Below are positions 37,435 through 46,966 of a stretch of 64,000 nucleotides of DNA, one piece after another. Origin of the DNA: Sergeia podlipaevii (Eukaryota; Euglenozoa; Kinetoplastea; Trypanosomatida; Trypanosomatidae); the NCBI GenBank assembly GCA_030849805.1, contig JASANZ010002213.1, forward strand, positions 1-64,000, in the 5' to 3' direction. Both the position numbers and the translations under genes were made by a program. Below the pieces are notes generated by a model. That model ran no database searches and was not told where the DNA came from. It saw only the letters and a list, made by a program, of their open reading frames with translations. How positions within the stretch are numbered: the first letter of the stretch is position 1; the number at the start of each line of letters is the position of its first letter.

Positions 37435-40400
37435 ATGCAAATGCAAAACGGGTTCCCGGCGTCTTCCCCTCTCCCTTCTTCTGCGCGTGGGACCAAGCGG
37501 AGGCCATCGAACACCTCAACTACCGCGAGTGCCGTCGCCACGGCTTTTGGTTCAAAGAAATCACAGAAAGGAAGAGTAGTAGCTCCGCAAGCTGGGAAGA
37601 GGCAGAGCAGCAACAACAACAATAACAACAAGAACCGCGTCGCACGTCGCCAAGGAGTCTCCACAAGTGAGACTGCGAGTGATGTACTAGTTAAACAATT
37701 ATCTAGAAATCAGCCTTATCGGGGCGGACTTGTGCCGTTCTCTTCTGCATCCGACACCTCTTCGCCATATAAGGCGCCACGCCTTGCTAGTGGTGGTGGT
37801 GGTGGGGGCAGCACTAGTGGGGATTTGAATAAACGAAATGCGAGTAGTTTGATAAGAACCACCTCGCCTCGGCGGCATCAGCAGTGCGTGCCGCCGGCTC
37901 TGCATGCTAGTTTGCTTCTTGGTGATTCCGGAGACACGAGCACTCTGGGGAGCTTTACAGTTGGCCCGGCGGCTGCTGGAGGAGGCGGAGGGCCGCTCAG
38001 TTACGGGGAAGATATCGATGAAGTAAACATGACTTATCCTCAACGACCAGCAGGCCCTGTCGTGACGGAGGAGTGGGCACGTAGTCTTATCCGGCCAGAG
38101 GATGAATATCTTCTTTATGCCCGCAATAGTGCAGGTGTTCCTTCTAGCGGCAGTGGTCGTCCTGGCTCACGAGTGGGCAAGGCCCGGCAGCTTGAAGCTG
38201 AGTCTCGCCGTCGTCAAGCTGGGAAACTTGCGGAGAAGCAGCAGCAACAACAGCATGCTGCTGCTGCCGAGGGAGCGGCATCTCGGCAGTTTCGCCAGCA
38301 ACATTCGTCCACCCAACACTATGCGCGTGCGGCAAGTGCGAACGTGGATCTCGGACGTAGCACTCGCTTGCAGAGAAGTAGCATGCCTCTTAGCAATAAC
38401 CAAAGCTACAACACTTTTTCTGAAGGCTTTGCCGGTGGAAGCATGAGCGCACACATGTCCTTGGCTCGTGGGGTGCTGAGGAGAAGTCGCGCAGCCAGCG
38501 CTGCGACAGTGATGAGTGAAGCGCCGATGACGGAGTCGAGAGGACGAAGTCAAACCCTTGAGCAACAGCAGCAGCAGCAGCAGCAAAGAGAAACGTTATT
38601 AGCAAGAGCACCTGAGGTCCTCTCTGGACGTGAAGGTTGCTCGCCAAGAAGTGAGGTGGGGCTGAGACGAGAAACTGACTCCATCGCTATCGGCTACCTA
38701 ATCGGCGATACGACACATTACCCCACGGCGGCGACGGCGCGGTCCTCGATACCCTCTGTGGTGTCCGCCAACGTGCGGCAGCTTGACCAGCGCAACACAC
38801 AAGTCTTCTTTAGAAAGCCTTCTTATCAGTTGTTCGAAGGCGGTGGTGGCGCTGCTCCGTTCAGTAATTATTATCATCACCAGAGAAATGCGACTCATCA
38901 TACAGCAAGTGGGAACTACTACAATAACAACAATGCAAGCGGGATCAGTGGCATATCACTATTTGGGGGATCACGTCGTCCATCATTCACGTTGGGTGGG
39001 CCTATCTCACGGCGCACGAGCATAGACATGGCGGTGGCAACCACAGCAGCAGATACTGCGCCTCCACACGACGATCACGACATTCAGCAGCTTCCTTTGC
39101 AACGGCGGCACTCTTTTGGTCATCGCAACTCGAGCATTCTTGCTTCATCTATTATCAGTGGAGAAGGACTTTCCCCGCAGCCGAAGCAGCCACAGCTGCA
39201 ACAACAGGACCTGGTAGGCGCAACCTCAGCTCACTACTCAGCGTCCAGGAAGAGGCCCGATATCAGCGTTGGCGGAGACCACCACCAACAGTACAACAAC
39301 GTTGCAGATCGCCACACTGTGGCTCTGTCCTCCTTGACTGCGGTCGACACGCTTGTAGACTTGCCTACTTCTGCTGATGCAGGTCTTGAGGGGACCGCTC
39401 GCAGCGGTGGGGGCGATAACAGCCACTTCACTGTCGGTGGTGCAACACCTACAAAGTGGGCGATGACGCAGGCACAGGCTGAATCTGTACTCATGCAGGA
39501 AGGCCCGGAGTTTTACATTATCAGCGAAGAAAACCATCAACGACTGGAGCTGCGCAACGACGAGTTCATGGCGAGACAGTTTCTACGACGTTTCTACGAC
39601 GCCAAAGGGGCTACCTTTAGAACGCGAGAGGAACCCGGCGATGGCCTGCACTTCACTGATGCCTTTTCGGGTGGTGGTGATGGCGGCATCGCAGGCGACT
39701 TTTTCCTTGCGGCGCCAGTGGATACTACAGCCGCACCAGGTGGCGGCAGTATTGGTGCCGATGCGGGTGTTTCTCTGGTTGGAAGTCACAGCGTTGACTT
39801 CAGCGACTTTGTGCGCCGCATAGAAGACAGCCCGTCTATCAACTTGCCCTCGTCAGGTCATGTTGGTAGTGCGCCCGCTTTGGCGAGCGTACGCGGCACC
39901 CCCACTCGTGGCGAGAGTGCTGCTGCTGCTCTAACTTTTGAGGATGATGGAGCGTACGAGCACTCCCAGAGGCCGCCACGGCCTGTTGCAAGGCCGATCA
40001 AGCTGAAGAACTTCAAGAAACTGCTCTCAGCCACGGCGGCGGTGGTGGCAGTCTCTCCCAAAAATGGTAGCAGTGGCGCCAGGGCACACTCGAAGGGGCG
40101 CGTCTCATCACGGACCGCAGCGGAAGGGAAAGCTAGTACAACCACCCCAACACAGGGAAAACGCCAGACCACTAACAGTAGTGGTAGTGGTAAGATGCAG
40201 CGCGCGTCTTCTGCGAACTCGCTCCGTGGCGCGCCGCTTTCAGAGCGCAGCATAACAACAGCTGCAGCAGAAAAGAAGAGTCCATTCCCTTCTTCTACAA
40301 CTACAGCGATGGTGACGCCTCTCTCACAGTCCCTGGTTGTGCCTTTGCAAGGAGGGAAGGCTTTTATGAATACCCTGCAAGAGTTGGATGTGGCCATCAT

Positions 40401-41886
40401 CGCGTCGCGTCCCACGTGGCCAGAGCAGACCCCAAAACAGGCCGGCATGACTTCTCCGTCGCCGATGGCTCCAGCGCTTTCTTCGCCTGAATACACTGCG
40501 CCATCCGCCTCGGCATCAGCTGGTGGCGCGATGAGCGCGTCATCGCGTTCGCAACCACGATGCCCCCCATTGAACGTCAAGGAGACACTCTTTGCGGCCA
40601 ACAGCATCGGCGGCAGCGGTGCCGCAGGTGCTCAGGCAGCAACGTCATCGCCCATGCGCGTTGGAGCCGCGGTATCGCCGGGAAGGCAACGCATCATCAA
40701 CGTGGTGATGCCCAACTCCGCCAAGACTGCATCAACGACGGGAGGAGGAGGGTTTGGCACAGTGCTCTCAACTGCTGGCATGCATTCGTCCGCGTCGGCC
40801 TCCCTTAACGCCAGTGCAGCTCCATCGCAAGGTGGAGCCCAGCTGGGGGTGGTAGGTCCCTCATCGATGAGCGTCAGTGTCAACAGTGCTGGAGGCCACA
40901 GCAGGGGATCCTCACGCCCCACGAGTCGTGCGAGCTCCTTCACACATCCGAGCGCTCTCTTGCCTGCGACAGCGACGGCAGCAGCAGCCTTTAAGGAAGA
41001 GGAAACAGACATGAAACAAGGAGGAGAGGGTTCCAAGCAGTCACAATCACGAAGGAAGCCACGCTTTGATATTGGCCCATGGGTCAACAATTTTTGTGGC
41101 GCTGGTCCTGGTGGAAAGCCAGCGAGTGCTGACATGAACAGAAGCATTACAAGGAGTAACGAGAACAAGCCCGACATCGCTGATGCCGCCGCCGCCCCTA
41201 TGACTGCAAGTCGCGAGGCGGACAAGAAACCGTCCAGTAGCGAGTTTGGGCAGGAGCTGGCGGACTTCGTGGAGTTCTTCTGCGAGACTGCTCTCACAGA
41301 GTCTGGCTGCTCGCTGCTGAACCCGTCCCTCTACGGCGGCAACTCATCCTGTCCTCGACAGCTCTTTCTTATGCAGCTGCGGCGTAGCTTAAGGCTGGGC
41401 AAACCGGCAGAAGAGACAACCGAAGGGGGGGAAGTCGGAGAGACGGATGAGGAGGCACTCCTTCGTGTGTCAGCTGCCGGGGTTGATGCTGCGGCTCAGA
41501 GAGCGGCGGCAACAGCAGTCTCGTCGTCTGGGGCAGTCGACAACAAGGGCGAAGCGGAGAGTGACAACGTGGCTTCCAAATTGGGCTCGGAGGCTGTTGA
41601 TTGCGAAAGTAGAGAAGGCGAAGAAGAGGAGGACCCACTCGATGATGGCAGCTATCATCAGCAGAACGTGGCTTACGTATTAGACACCTTTGGTGCTGCT
41701 ATGGACGCGAAGAGCAAGTTTGGACTAGTGGATCTCCGTCAGGGTGGGAAGACACAAGGTGAGAGAAAACAAAAGTTTGAGGCCGCTTGCAAGGTGCTCC
41801 CCCCGGCCACCGCAGCTCTTCAGCTTCTCTTTCATGTCTCTTCCTCAGTTGCTATTGGAACAGGGGGCGGTAAAAGTAGCAAGTAA
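37435..41886 (+). CDS. Low-complexity protein of 1483 aa, function unknown
   Basis: ATG 37435 to TAA 41884-41886. The start is the first ATG after a good splice acceptor; a second in-frame ATG follows two codons later. Most of the protein is Ser/Gly/Ala/Gln/Asn-rich and predicted disordered, with polyQ runs near residues 265-272 and 377-386. Three islands look folded: about 200-235 (EEWARSLIRPEDEYLLYARN), about 675-735 (WAMTQAQAESVLMQEGPEFY, then FMARQFLRRFYDAKGATF), and about 1265-1320 (GQELADFVEFFCETALTESG, then RQLFLMQLRRSLRL). Many Arg-x-x-Ser sites (RRTS, RRHSF, RRPSF) could be targets of basophilic kinases. No TM or signal peptide is seen. I recognise no family; a kinetoplastid-specific cytoskeletal or regulatory scaffold is possible, but this is a guess. 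Confidence 0.75.
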   Translation: MQMQNGFPASSPLPSSARGTKRRPSNTSTTASAVATAFGSKKSQKGRVVAPQAGKRQSSNNNNNNKNRVARRQGVSTSETASDVLVKQLSRNQPYRGGLVPFSSASDTSSPYKAPRLASGGGGGGSTSGDLNKRNASSLIRTTSPRRHQQCVPPALHASLLLGDSGDTSTLGSFTVGPAAAGGGGGPLSYGEDIDEVNMTYPQRPAGPVVTEEWARSLIRPEDEYLLYARNSAGVPSSGSGRPGSRVGKARQLEAESRRRQAGKLAEKQQQQQHAAAAEGAASRQFRQQHSSTQHYARAASANVDLGRSTRLQRSSMPLSNNQSYNTFSEGFAGGSMSAHMSLARGVLRRSRAASAATVMSEAPMTESRGRSQTLEQQQQQQQQRETLLARAPEVLSGREGCSPRSEVGLRRETDSIAIGYLIGDTTHYPTAATARSSIPSVVSANVRQLDQRNTQVFFRKPSYQLFEGGGGAAPFSNYYHHQRNATHHTASGNYYNNNNASGISGISLFGGSRRPSFTLGGPISRRTSIDMAVATTAADTAPPHDDHDIQQLPLQRRHSFGHRNSSILASSIISGEGLSPQPKQPQLQQQDLVGATSAHYSASRKRPDISVGGDHHQQYNNVADRHTVALSSLTAVDTLVDLPTSADAGLEGTARSGGGDNSHFTVGGATPTKWAMTQAQAESVLMQEGPEFYIISEENHQRLELRNDEFMARQFLRRFYDAKGATFRTREEPGDGLHFTDAFSGGGDGGIAGDFFLAAPVDTTAAPGGGSIGADAGVSLVGSHSVDFSDFVRRIEDSPSINLPSSGHVGSAPALASVRGTPTRGESAAAALTFEDDGAYEHSQRPPRPVARPIKLKNFKKLLSATAAVVAVSPKNGSSGARAHSKGRVSSRTAAEGKASTTTPTQGKRQTTNSSGSGKMQRASSANSLRGAPLSERSITTAAAEKKSPFPSSTTTAMVTPLSQSLVVPLQGGKAFMNTLQELDVAIIASRPTWPEQTPKQAGMTSPSPMAPALSSPEYTAPSASASAGGAMSASSRSQPRCPPLNVKETLFAANSIGGSGAAGAQAATSSPMRVGAAVSPGRQRIINVVMPNSAKTASTTGGGGFGTVLSTAGMHSSASASLNASAAPSQGGAQLGVVGPSSMSVSVNSAGGHSRGSSRPTSRASSFTHPSALLPATATAAAAFKEEETDMKQGGEGSKQSQSRRKPRFDIGPWVNNFCGAGPGGKPASADMNRSITRSNENKPDIADAAAAPMTASREADKKPSSSEFGQELADFVEFFCETALTESGCSLLNPSLYGGNSSCPRQLFLMQLRRSLRLGKPAEETTEGGEVGETDEEALLRVSAAGVDAAAQRAAATAVSSSGAVDNKGEAESDNVASKLGSEAVDCESREGEEEEDPLDDGSYHQQNVAYVLDTFGAAMDAKSKFGLVDLRQGGKTQGERKQKFEAACKVLPPATAALQLLFHVSSSVAIGTGGGKSSK

Positions 41887-41889
41887 AGT

Positions 41890-41931
<42 letters not shown>

Positions 41932-42680
41932 AGGGGGAGAGAGAGTGAACGAGGGGAAAAGATGAGAGAGCAGAGCTTCAAGGTGCCAGATCTCTCCTTC
42001 TTCTATATACTTAGCCATGAAACCAATGCTGATGACTGTTTTCATGAATCGTTCACGGTTTCTCCCTGTTTTGTGCTTTTCTGTTTATACAAAGTCTAAA
42101 GGGAAACTTATGCCTCTTGTGGATGTTCATTGAATGATGTGATCATGTATTCTTCTTCTTCTTTTTTTCTCAATTTGAGATAGAATTGATGCAGAGGTCG
42201 AAAAACAAAAAAGGTGGATTGACGAAAAAAATGTATATATATATATATATATCTGCTTTGCTAATACGTCAGTGTAAGATTTTCTTTTCATGTGAGAGAA
42301 CCCTTCATAAATTATGTCTCCCTTGAGCTTGATCATAGATTTCATGTATTTTTTTTATTTTCCTTCTCACGCTTTTATTATTATTATTATTATTATTTTA
42401 AGACGTAACACAATAAGCGAAAAGTTTTTCTTTTAAAAAAAAAAAGTGACTTTCTTCAGCGGCACAGTCTTGTTCATTAAAAAAAAAAAAAACCTTTTTA
42501 TCGAATTCAGGTGTAACTGCTCGTCTTTAAAACATATATATATGTATATCGTTTCATCTCGCAAAAACTTTTAGAGAGCAAAAGGAAACGAATTCGCGAC
42601 ACCCGAAGAAGAAAAAAAAAACAGCTCTTATTTTACATAACGAACTAAACGCATCGTAAAAAGGGAAAAAAGAAAATACA
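41887..42680. other. Intergenic region opening with a long GT repeat
   Basis: It begins with (GT)19, then a GA-rich stretch to about 41970, an AT repeat at about 42234-42252, (TTA)8 at about 42375-42398, A-runs at 42436-42446 and 42479-42492 and a short AT run near 42534-42543. A weak acceptor for the next gene is AG 42573-42574 after a short pyrimidine stretch; AG 42509-42510 is an alternative. No gene is seen. Confidence 0.6.
41891..41928 (+). repeat. (GT)19 dinucleotide repeat directly after a stop codon
   Basis: This perfect GT repeat of 38 bases begins four bases after the TAA of the 1483-aa gene. In the mRNA it would be a (GU)n at the very start of the 3' UTR. Confidence 0.95.
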
Positions 42681-44774
42681 ATGCATTGCTGCAGGACACG
42701 TCTATTCCGTCTCGTATGCACACGCACCGCTACCAACGGAGGCATGACCACATCTGTGCTGGCCCTTCCTACCTCCTTCGTGCCACTCGCCTCAGCAGCA
42801 GTAACAGCAACACTTCCTTCTTCTTCTTCTTTTCTTTCCAGCTCCGCACTCACTGAACAGCGACGCTTCGTTGGACCTCGCCAATACGCTCCAAAGGGCT
42901 ATCGCGAGGCCGCCGGCAGGGCTCCGATGACATTTGCGTTTGGTGAAGAGTGTAATGTGTTGGCCAAAAAAGCACATCAAACGAAGAACTACGGTGATGC
43001 TATCAGTCTGTACGATCGTGCGCTGACGATTCGACGAGAAGAATACGGCCCGATCCACACCGAGTGCGCGGCGACGTTGCATAACATTGGCCGCGTGTTT
43101 ATCGACATGAAGGAATACGGAGCCGCAGAGAACGCCCTCACCGAGGCCGCGGCGATCTATGAAGAAGTGGAAGGCACCTCTTCACTAAAGTACGCTGAGT
43201 CTCTCGAGCTGCTCGCGCTTGCCTACACAAATCTCAACTTCCTGGATGAGGCAGAGAAGGCGTTTAAGGACAGCATCCGTGTATTTCGCGATCGATGCTA
43301 CAACCACGCCGCCAGTTCATGGATCCCTGACGGGCCAGCGCACTGCACGGCCGCGGAGCCCCAAAAAGAACCTTTGGCGTCCGCCGCACACGCCTTGGCG
43401 GACTGCGCAGCGCTTTTTCTGATGCGTGGGCAGCAGCACGAAGCGATCGCATTTCTAGAGGAATCGTTGGAGATACGCCGGTACTTGTACAATCGGCACA
43501 ACAAGTATCGGCCAATGATTGCTCAGACCCTCAACAAGCTCTGCGAGCTCAAGAAGTCTATTGATGACGCCTTTGGGGCCGAAACGTGCATTAACGAGTG
43601 CATTGATATCTGTGTTGAGACGCTTGGTCGCGACCATCCAGCCACGGCGCAAGCGACGAGCAGTAAAGCGGGTTTACTTGCCGCCAAGAAGCAATTTCGA
43701 GAAGCCCTAAGGCTGTACGAGGAGAGCAGCACTACTTACGCGGTAGCCCTTGGTAAAGACTCACCACTCTTTGGGCAGGAACTCATTAAACTCGGGCGTA
43801 TTCAAGAGCTGTGCAACGACTTTGATCTTGCGGAAAAGACCTATCTGCGGGGCCTTGATATTATCAAGACGAGCTTTGGCCCAGATAGTCCGCAGATGGC
43901 CGAAGCGGATACCTTCATTGGGGCGTTGCTCACAAAAAAATTAGACGTTGATAGAGGCCTTGGCTACTTCAAGGACGCGGTGCGTATTCGTAAAGGGGGC
44001 AACCGTGAGGACCCTCAACTGGCGTATTTATATCAAAAGATCGGGGACGCATATGCGATGCGACGTGAGGCGCATGCAGAGGCGTACTTTTTGCTTTCAA
44101 TTGAAGCCTACAAGTCTAATGCCAAGGTGGAGCCGGTGCAGCGCACCTTCATGACAGACGTTTTGGATGATCTCGGTCTCTTCTATATGGACTTTCAGCA
44201 CTATGAGAAGGCGGAGAGCGCATTTAAAGAAGCTCTGGATGCTCGTATTGAAATGCTCGGCGAGAATCATGCGACGGTTGCCTACTCATACAGCAATTTT
44301 GCCCTGCTTTATCTTCACCGTCAGGAGCTCACCCAGTGCGAGAGTATGTGCAAGGCCTCTCTTGATATGTATGGCAAGACTGCCAAGTCGAACGTGCTGG
44401 CGCAGGCGGATGTGTACACAACGCTTGGGCAGTGCAAGCACCAGCAACAGCAATACACAGAGGCGCTCAAGTGGCTCGAGAAGGCACTGGACATTCGTCG
44501 GACGCGAGGGGAGAGCACGGAGACTGCGGTGGCGGAGTCGTTGAATCTAATTGCGCGCGTACACATCTCGATGAAGGAGTTTGGGAAGGCATGGAAGGCG
44601 GTGCAGCAGGCGAAGCAGGTGGTGGCGCAGTTCAACGTGCATATCACCCAGCCACTGCGGGCGGAAATTACGAAGACGGAGCAGATGATACCGCCTATCG
44701 AGGAATGGACAAATGCGCAGCGGGCCGAGGCGCAGATTCGACTTCCAGAGAAGATGGATGCTGCCCGTTGCTGA
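42681..44774 (+). CDS. TPR-repeat protein (kinesin-light-chain type), possibly mitochondrial
   Basis: The protein is 697 residues, ATG 42681, TGA 44772-44774. Residues 1-60 are rich in Arg, Ser, Thr and Ala with no acidic residue until about 59 (MHCCRTRLFRLVCTRT), resembling a mitochondrial presequence. From residue 87 to about 660 the protein consists of roughly 13 tandem helix pairs with a 42-residue period. These have the TPR signature and the extended kinesin-light-chain spacing, for example YGDAISLYDRALTIRREEYG, YEKAESAFKEALDARIEMLG and YTEALKWLEKALDIRRTRGE. Such arrays make a superhelical protein-binding scaffold. No catalytic domain is present and there are no heptad repeats, so it is not a true kinesin light chain. 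In trypanosomatids, mitochondrial helical-repeat proteins often serve RNA processing or mitoribosome assembly, but nothing here selects among those roles. Confidence 0.85.
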   Translation: MHCCRTRLFRLVCTRTATNGGMTTSVLALPTSFVPLASAAVTATLPSSSSFLSSSALTEQRRFVGPRQYAPKGYREAAGRAPMTFAFGEECNVLAKKAHQTKNYGDAISLYDRALTIRREEYGPIHTECAATLHNIGRVFIDMKEYGAAENALTEAAAIYEEVEGTSSLKYAESLELLALAYTNLNFLDEAEKAFKDSIRVFRDRCYNHAASSWIPDGPAHCTAAEPQKEPLASAAHALADCAALFLMRGQQHEAIAFLEESLEIRRYLYNRHNKYRPMIAQTLNKLCELKKSIDDAFGAETCINECIDICVETLGRDHPATAQATSSKAGLLAAKKQFREALRLYEESSTTYAVALGKDSPLFGQELIKLGRIQELCNDFDLAEKTYLRGLDIIKTSFGPDSPQMAEADTFIGALLTKKLDVDRGLGYFKDAVRIRKGGNREDPQLAYLYQKIGDAYAMRREAHAEAYFLLSIEAYKSNAKVEPVQRTFMTDVLDDLGLFYMDFQHYEKAESAFKEALDARIEMLGENHATVAYSYSNFALLYLHRQELTQCESMCKASLDMYGKTAKSNVLAQADVYTTLGQCKHQQQQYTEALKWLEKALDIRRTRGESTETAVAESLNLIARVHISMKEFGKAWKAVQQAKQVVAQFNVHITQPLRAEITKTEQMIPPIEEWTNAQRAEAQIRLPEKMDAARC

Positions 44775-45404
44775 AGCAAACGTGGCAGAGTCTTAGGACG
44801 TTGGGAAGTAATGCAAGAGAGAGAGAGAGATCTGCTCGAGCACCAACGTTCACACTTTTTTTCTACTTTGTTTTGTAGTTTCATTCAATAGTATTGTTGG
44901 TGGTGGCAATACATATTCTTTAATGGTGTGGTTCATATCTCTATCGCATTTCACAATGTACACACGAAAATGCATTCCTGATCTTTCTTTTTTTTTTGCT
45001 GCTGTTGTTGTTGCTTGGTATAGCAATATTGGCTTTCCCCACGTCCACTATCCCTTCTTTAAAACTTGGGAATTTTTTTTTTTTGTGGTTTGTCCCAATC
45101 ACTTATCTTTTTTTTTTCTTCCCATTTATAATTTGAAAAGCGCCACTAGAAAAGAAAGCTTACGAGTGCGCGATACATATACATTCGCGTTTCTTTCTTA
45201 TTTTTTTTTTCCTGTTCACTCTTTGTTGATACCTCTCTTTTATTTTCTTTTACTATCGGTTTACATCAGGTATCTTTACTTTTGAGAAGGAAAAGAAAAA
45301 CGTAAGAAATTGAACGCCTACTTCATATCGAGAATCATTGCGTGTTGTTTCAACTAGTAGTAGTAGTAGTATTGGTTTTTCCTTTTTTTTCTTTTTTTGC
45401 TATC
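44775..45404. other. Intergenic region, GA repeat and poly-T tracts
   Basis: A (GA)n run lies at 44816-44830. Poly-T tracts are at about 44987-44997, 45072-45084, 45110-45120 and 45200-45211. The TAG-repeat 45357-45370 and a further poly-T/C tract (45375-45399) immediately precede the V-ATPase start. No gene is supported. Confidence 0.6.
45229..45269 (+). promoter_or_regulatory. Candidate spliced-leader acceptor for V-ATPase D
   Basis: The tract 45229-45258 is followed by CAG, with AG at 45268-45269. This leaves a 135-base leader with no ATG before 45405. The leader contains a TAG-triplet run and a 24-base poly-T/C tract next to the start codon. Confidence 0.4.
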
Positions 45405-46256
45405 ATGTCCTCGAACAATCGCTACCCTGCGCTGCCTAGCCGAATGTCTCTCATCGCCTTCAAGGGACGTTTAAAGGGAGCGCAGAAGGGCCACAGTCTA
45501 CTCAAGAAGAAGGCCGACGCTCTTTCTTTGCGTTACCGCTCCGTCATGGGCGAGCTACGCACCGCCAAGCTCGAGGTTGCAGATCAGATCAAGGGGTCCT
45601 ACTTTACCATTACTCAGGCTCAATTTATCGCGGGAGATATCAGTCTAGCGGTGCAGGAATCTCTCAAAATACCCACCTACACGATGCAGCTGCACGTGGA
45701 AAACATTGCTGGTGTTCAAGTGCCAAGTTTCCAGCCCCCACAAGATGAATCAGTGGATGCGGGCAGCGCAGCGGGTAACGTTCAGCGACGTGGTCATGCA
45801 GGTAGCAATGTTCTTGGCGCCGAGGCTGGAGCGGGACACGGTAGTGTCGCCCCCATCGCAGCTGGTCTCGGAAGGGGTGGAGAGCAGATCCGAGAGGCTT
45901 ATGGGGCCTTCAGGCATACCCTCAGTCTCTTGGTGAAGGTTGCGTCCCTGCAAGCCAGCTGGGTCACTCTGGATATTGCGCAGCAGGTGACAAATCGTCG
46001 CGTCAACGCGTTGGAGAAAGTGGTCATTCCACGAGTAGAGAACACGCTCGCTTACATTACGTCGGAGCTCGATGAGCAGGAGCGTGAGGAGTTCTTCCGC
46101 CTCAAGATGGTCCAGAAGAAGAAGAAAGTAATGGCGAAGGCCAAGCAAGCGCAACGCGATAACGAGAAGGCCAAGGAAGAGGAATTAAAGGCGGCGAAGA
46201 GGGACATCTTCTTGGCGCATCGTGCGGGCGTGAATGACGCTGATATCGTTGTATAA
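45405..46256 (+). CDS. V-type H+-ATPase subunit D
   Basis: The protein is 283 residues from ATG 45405; upstream in-frame codons only translate poly-T. Residues 8-50 carry the family signature: PALPSRMSLIAFKGRLKGAQ, then GHSLLKKKADALSLRYR. The C-terminal third has the matching antiparallel helix (QVTNRRVNALEKVVIPRVEN, then EREEFFRLKMVQKKKK). Subunit D forms the long coiled-coil central shaft of the V1 sector, coupling ATP hydrolysis to rotation of the proton-pumping Vo ring in acidocalcisomes, endosomes and contractile vacuole membranes. Human subunit D has 247 residues; here a Gly/Ala-rich insert of about 40 residues (about 110-155) replaces the short globular connection between the two helices, where it can be tolerated because that tip faces away from the ATPase hexamer (inference). 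Confidence 0.96.
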   Translation: MSSNNRYPALPSRMSLIAFKGRLKGAQKGHSLLKKKADALSLRYRSVMGELRTAKLEVADQIKGSYFTITQAQFIAGDISLAVQESLKIPTYTMQLHVENIAGVQVPSFQPPQDESVDAGSAAGNVQRRGHAGSNVLGAEAGAGHGSVAPIAAGLGRGGEQIREAYGAFRHTLSLLVKVASLQASWVTLDIAQQVTNRRVNALEKVVIPRVENTLAYITSELDEQEREEFFRLKMVQKKKKVMAKAKQAQRDNEKAKEEELKAAKRDIFLAHRAGVNDADIVV

Positions 46257-46806
46257 AAAAAAGGAGAGAGAGAGAGAGAGAGAAAGATGCGCGGATTGGA
46301 AGAGGGTCTGTATTCTGTTTTCCCACTTCTTTTTTCTTTTCTTTTCTTTTTAAAAGATTGCATGAAGGAGTAGAAGAATATTTGGAGAAGTTGCAAGGTC
46401 TACATGAAGGATGAAAATTGACAAAAAGAAGAAAAAAAAAGAAGCGGAACATTTTTTTTTTCTTAAAAAAAAAAAAAAAAAGAGATAAAAAGACGCGCTT
46501 GCACGTCGTTTTGAGGGGAGAGATCGACAGTCACCTTTAGAAAAGGTCCTTGTGGCATATCTGGATTTATTTTGATATCTTTTTTTTTTTTTGGCGCACT
46601 CACTCACACATTTTTTTTCTCCATTCTTTTTTTTGTTGTTGTTGCTGTTGTTGTTATCTCTTTATATATATATATACTATCATGTTCCACGCCAATGATA
46701 TCTAGGCCCACATAAAAGAGGGAGGAGGGAAGGAAGCTTTATCAACAACAACAGCAAAAAAAAAAAAAGTATCTGTCAAGTCTGTTGTGCATTGAAGTGC
46801 GTTTAT

Positions 46807-46839
46807 ATTTTCTCTCTCATTTTTTTTTTTTATCATTAG
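46807..46839 (+). promoter_or_regulatory. Candidate spliced-leader acceptor for the EEP-family gene
   Basis: A strong pyrimidine tract (46807-46832, including a T-run of about 11) is followed by ATTAG, with AG at 46838-46839. The leader would be 127 bases and would include the uORF at 46925-46966. Confidence 0.55.
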
Positions 46840-46924
46840 TGACAGTGAAGAAAATCGTTCGTTGCACACATACACATAAAGATCGACAACGAAAAAGAAA
46901 AGGCACCTCTTCTGATCATTTTGC

Positions 46925-46966
46925 ATGTATTCACATATTGACGCAAACATATCGTTGAATAAATAG
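46925..46966 (+). CDS. 13-codon uORF abutting the EEP-family start codon
   Basis: ATG 46925 opens a 13-codon frame (MYSHIDANISLNK) closed by TAG 46964-46966; the main ATG follows at the very next base, 46967. It is the only ATG in the inferred leader. The uORF is in frame with the main gene, so the main frame is closed by this TAG and the protein cannot start upstream. Whether it is translated is unknown; the peptide shows no homology I can recognise. Confidence 0.5.
   Translation: MYSHIDANISLNK

Larger units (their letters stand above)
46257..46966. other. Intergenic region, GA repeat, long A and T runs
   Basis: A (GA)n run at 46264-46284 lies just after the V-ATPase stop. An A-run of about 17 is at 46466-46482, T-runs at about 46450-46460, 46579-46592 and 46629-46634, a short AT run at about 46661-46676, and an A-run at 46756-46768. 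No gene is seen apart from the uORF annotated at the end. Confidence 0.6.

Noticed and set aside
42681..44774. True kinesin light chain
   Set aside because: The TPR spacing is similar, but the N-terminal heptad coiled coil is missing and the N-terminus looks like an organelle presequence.
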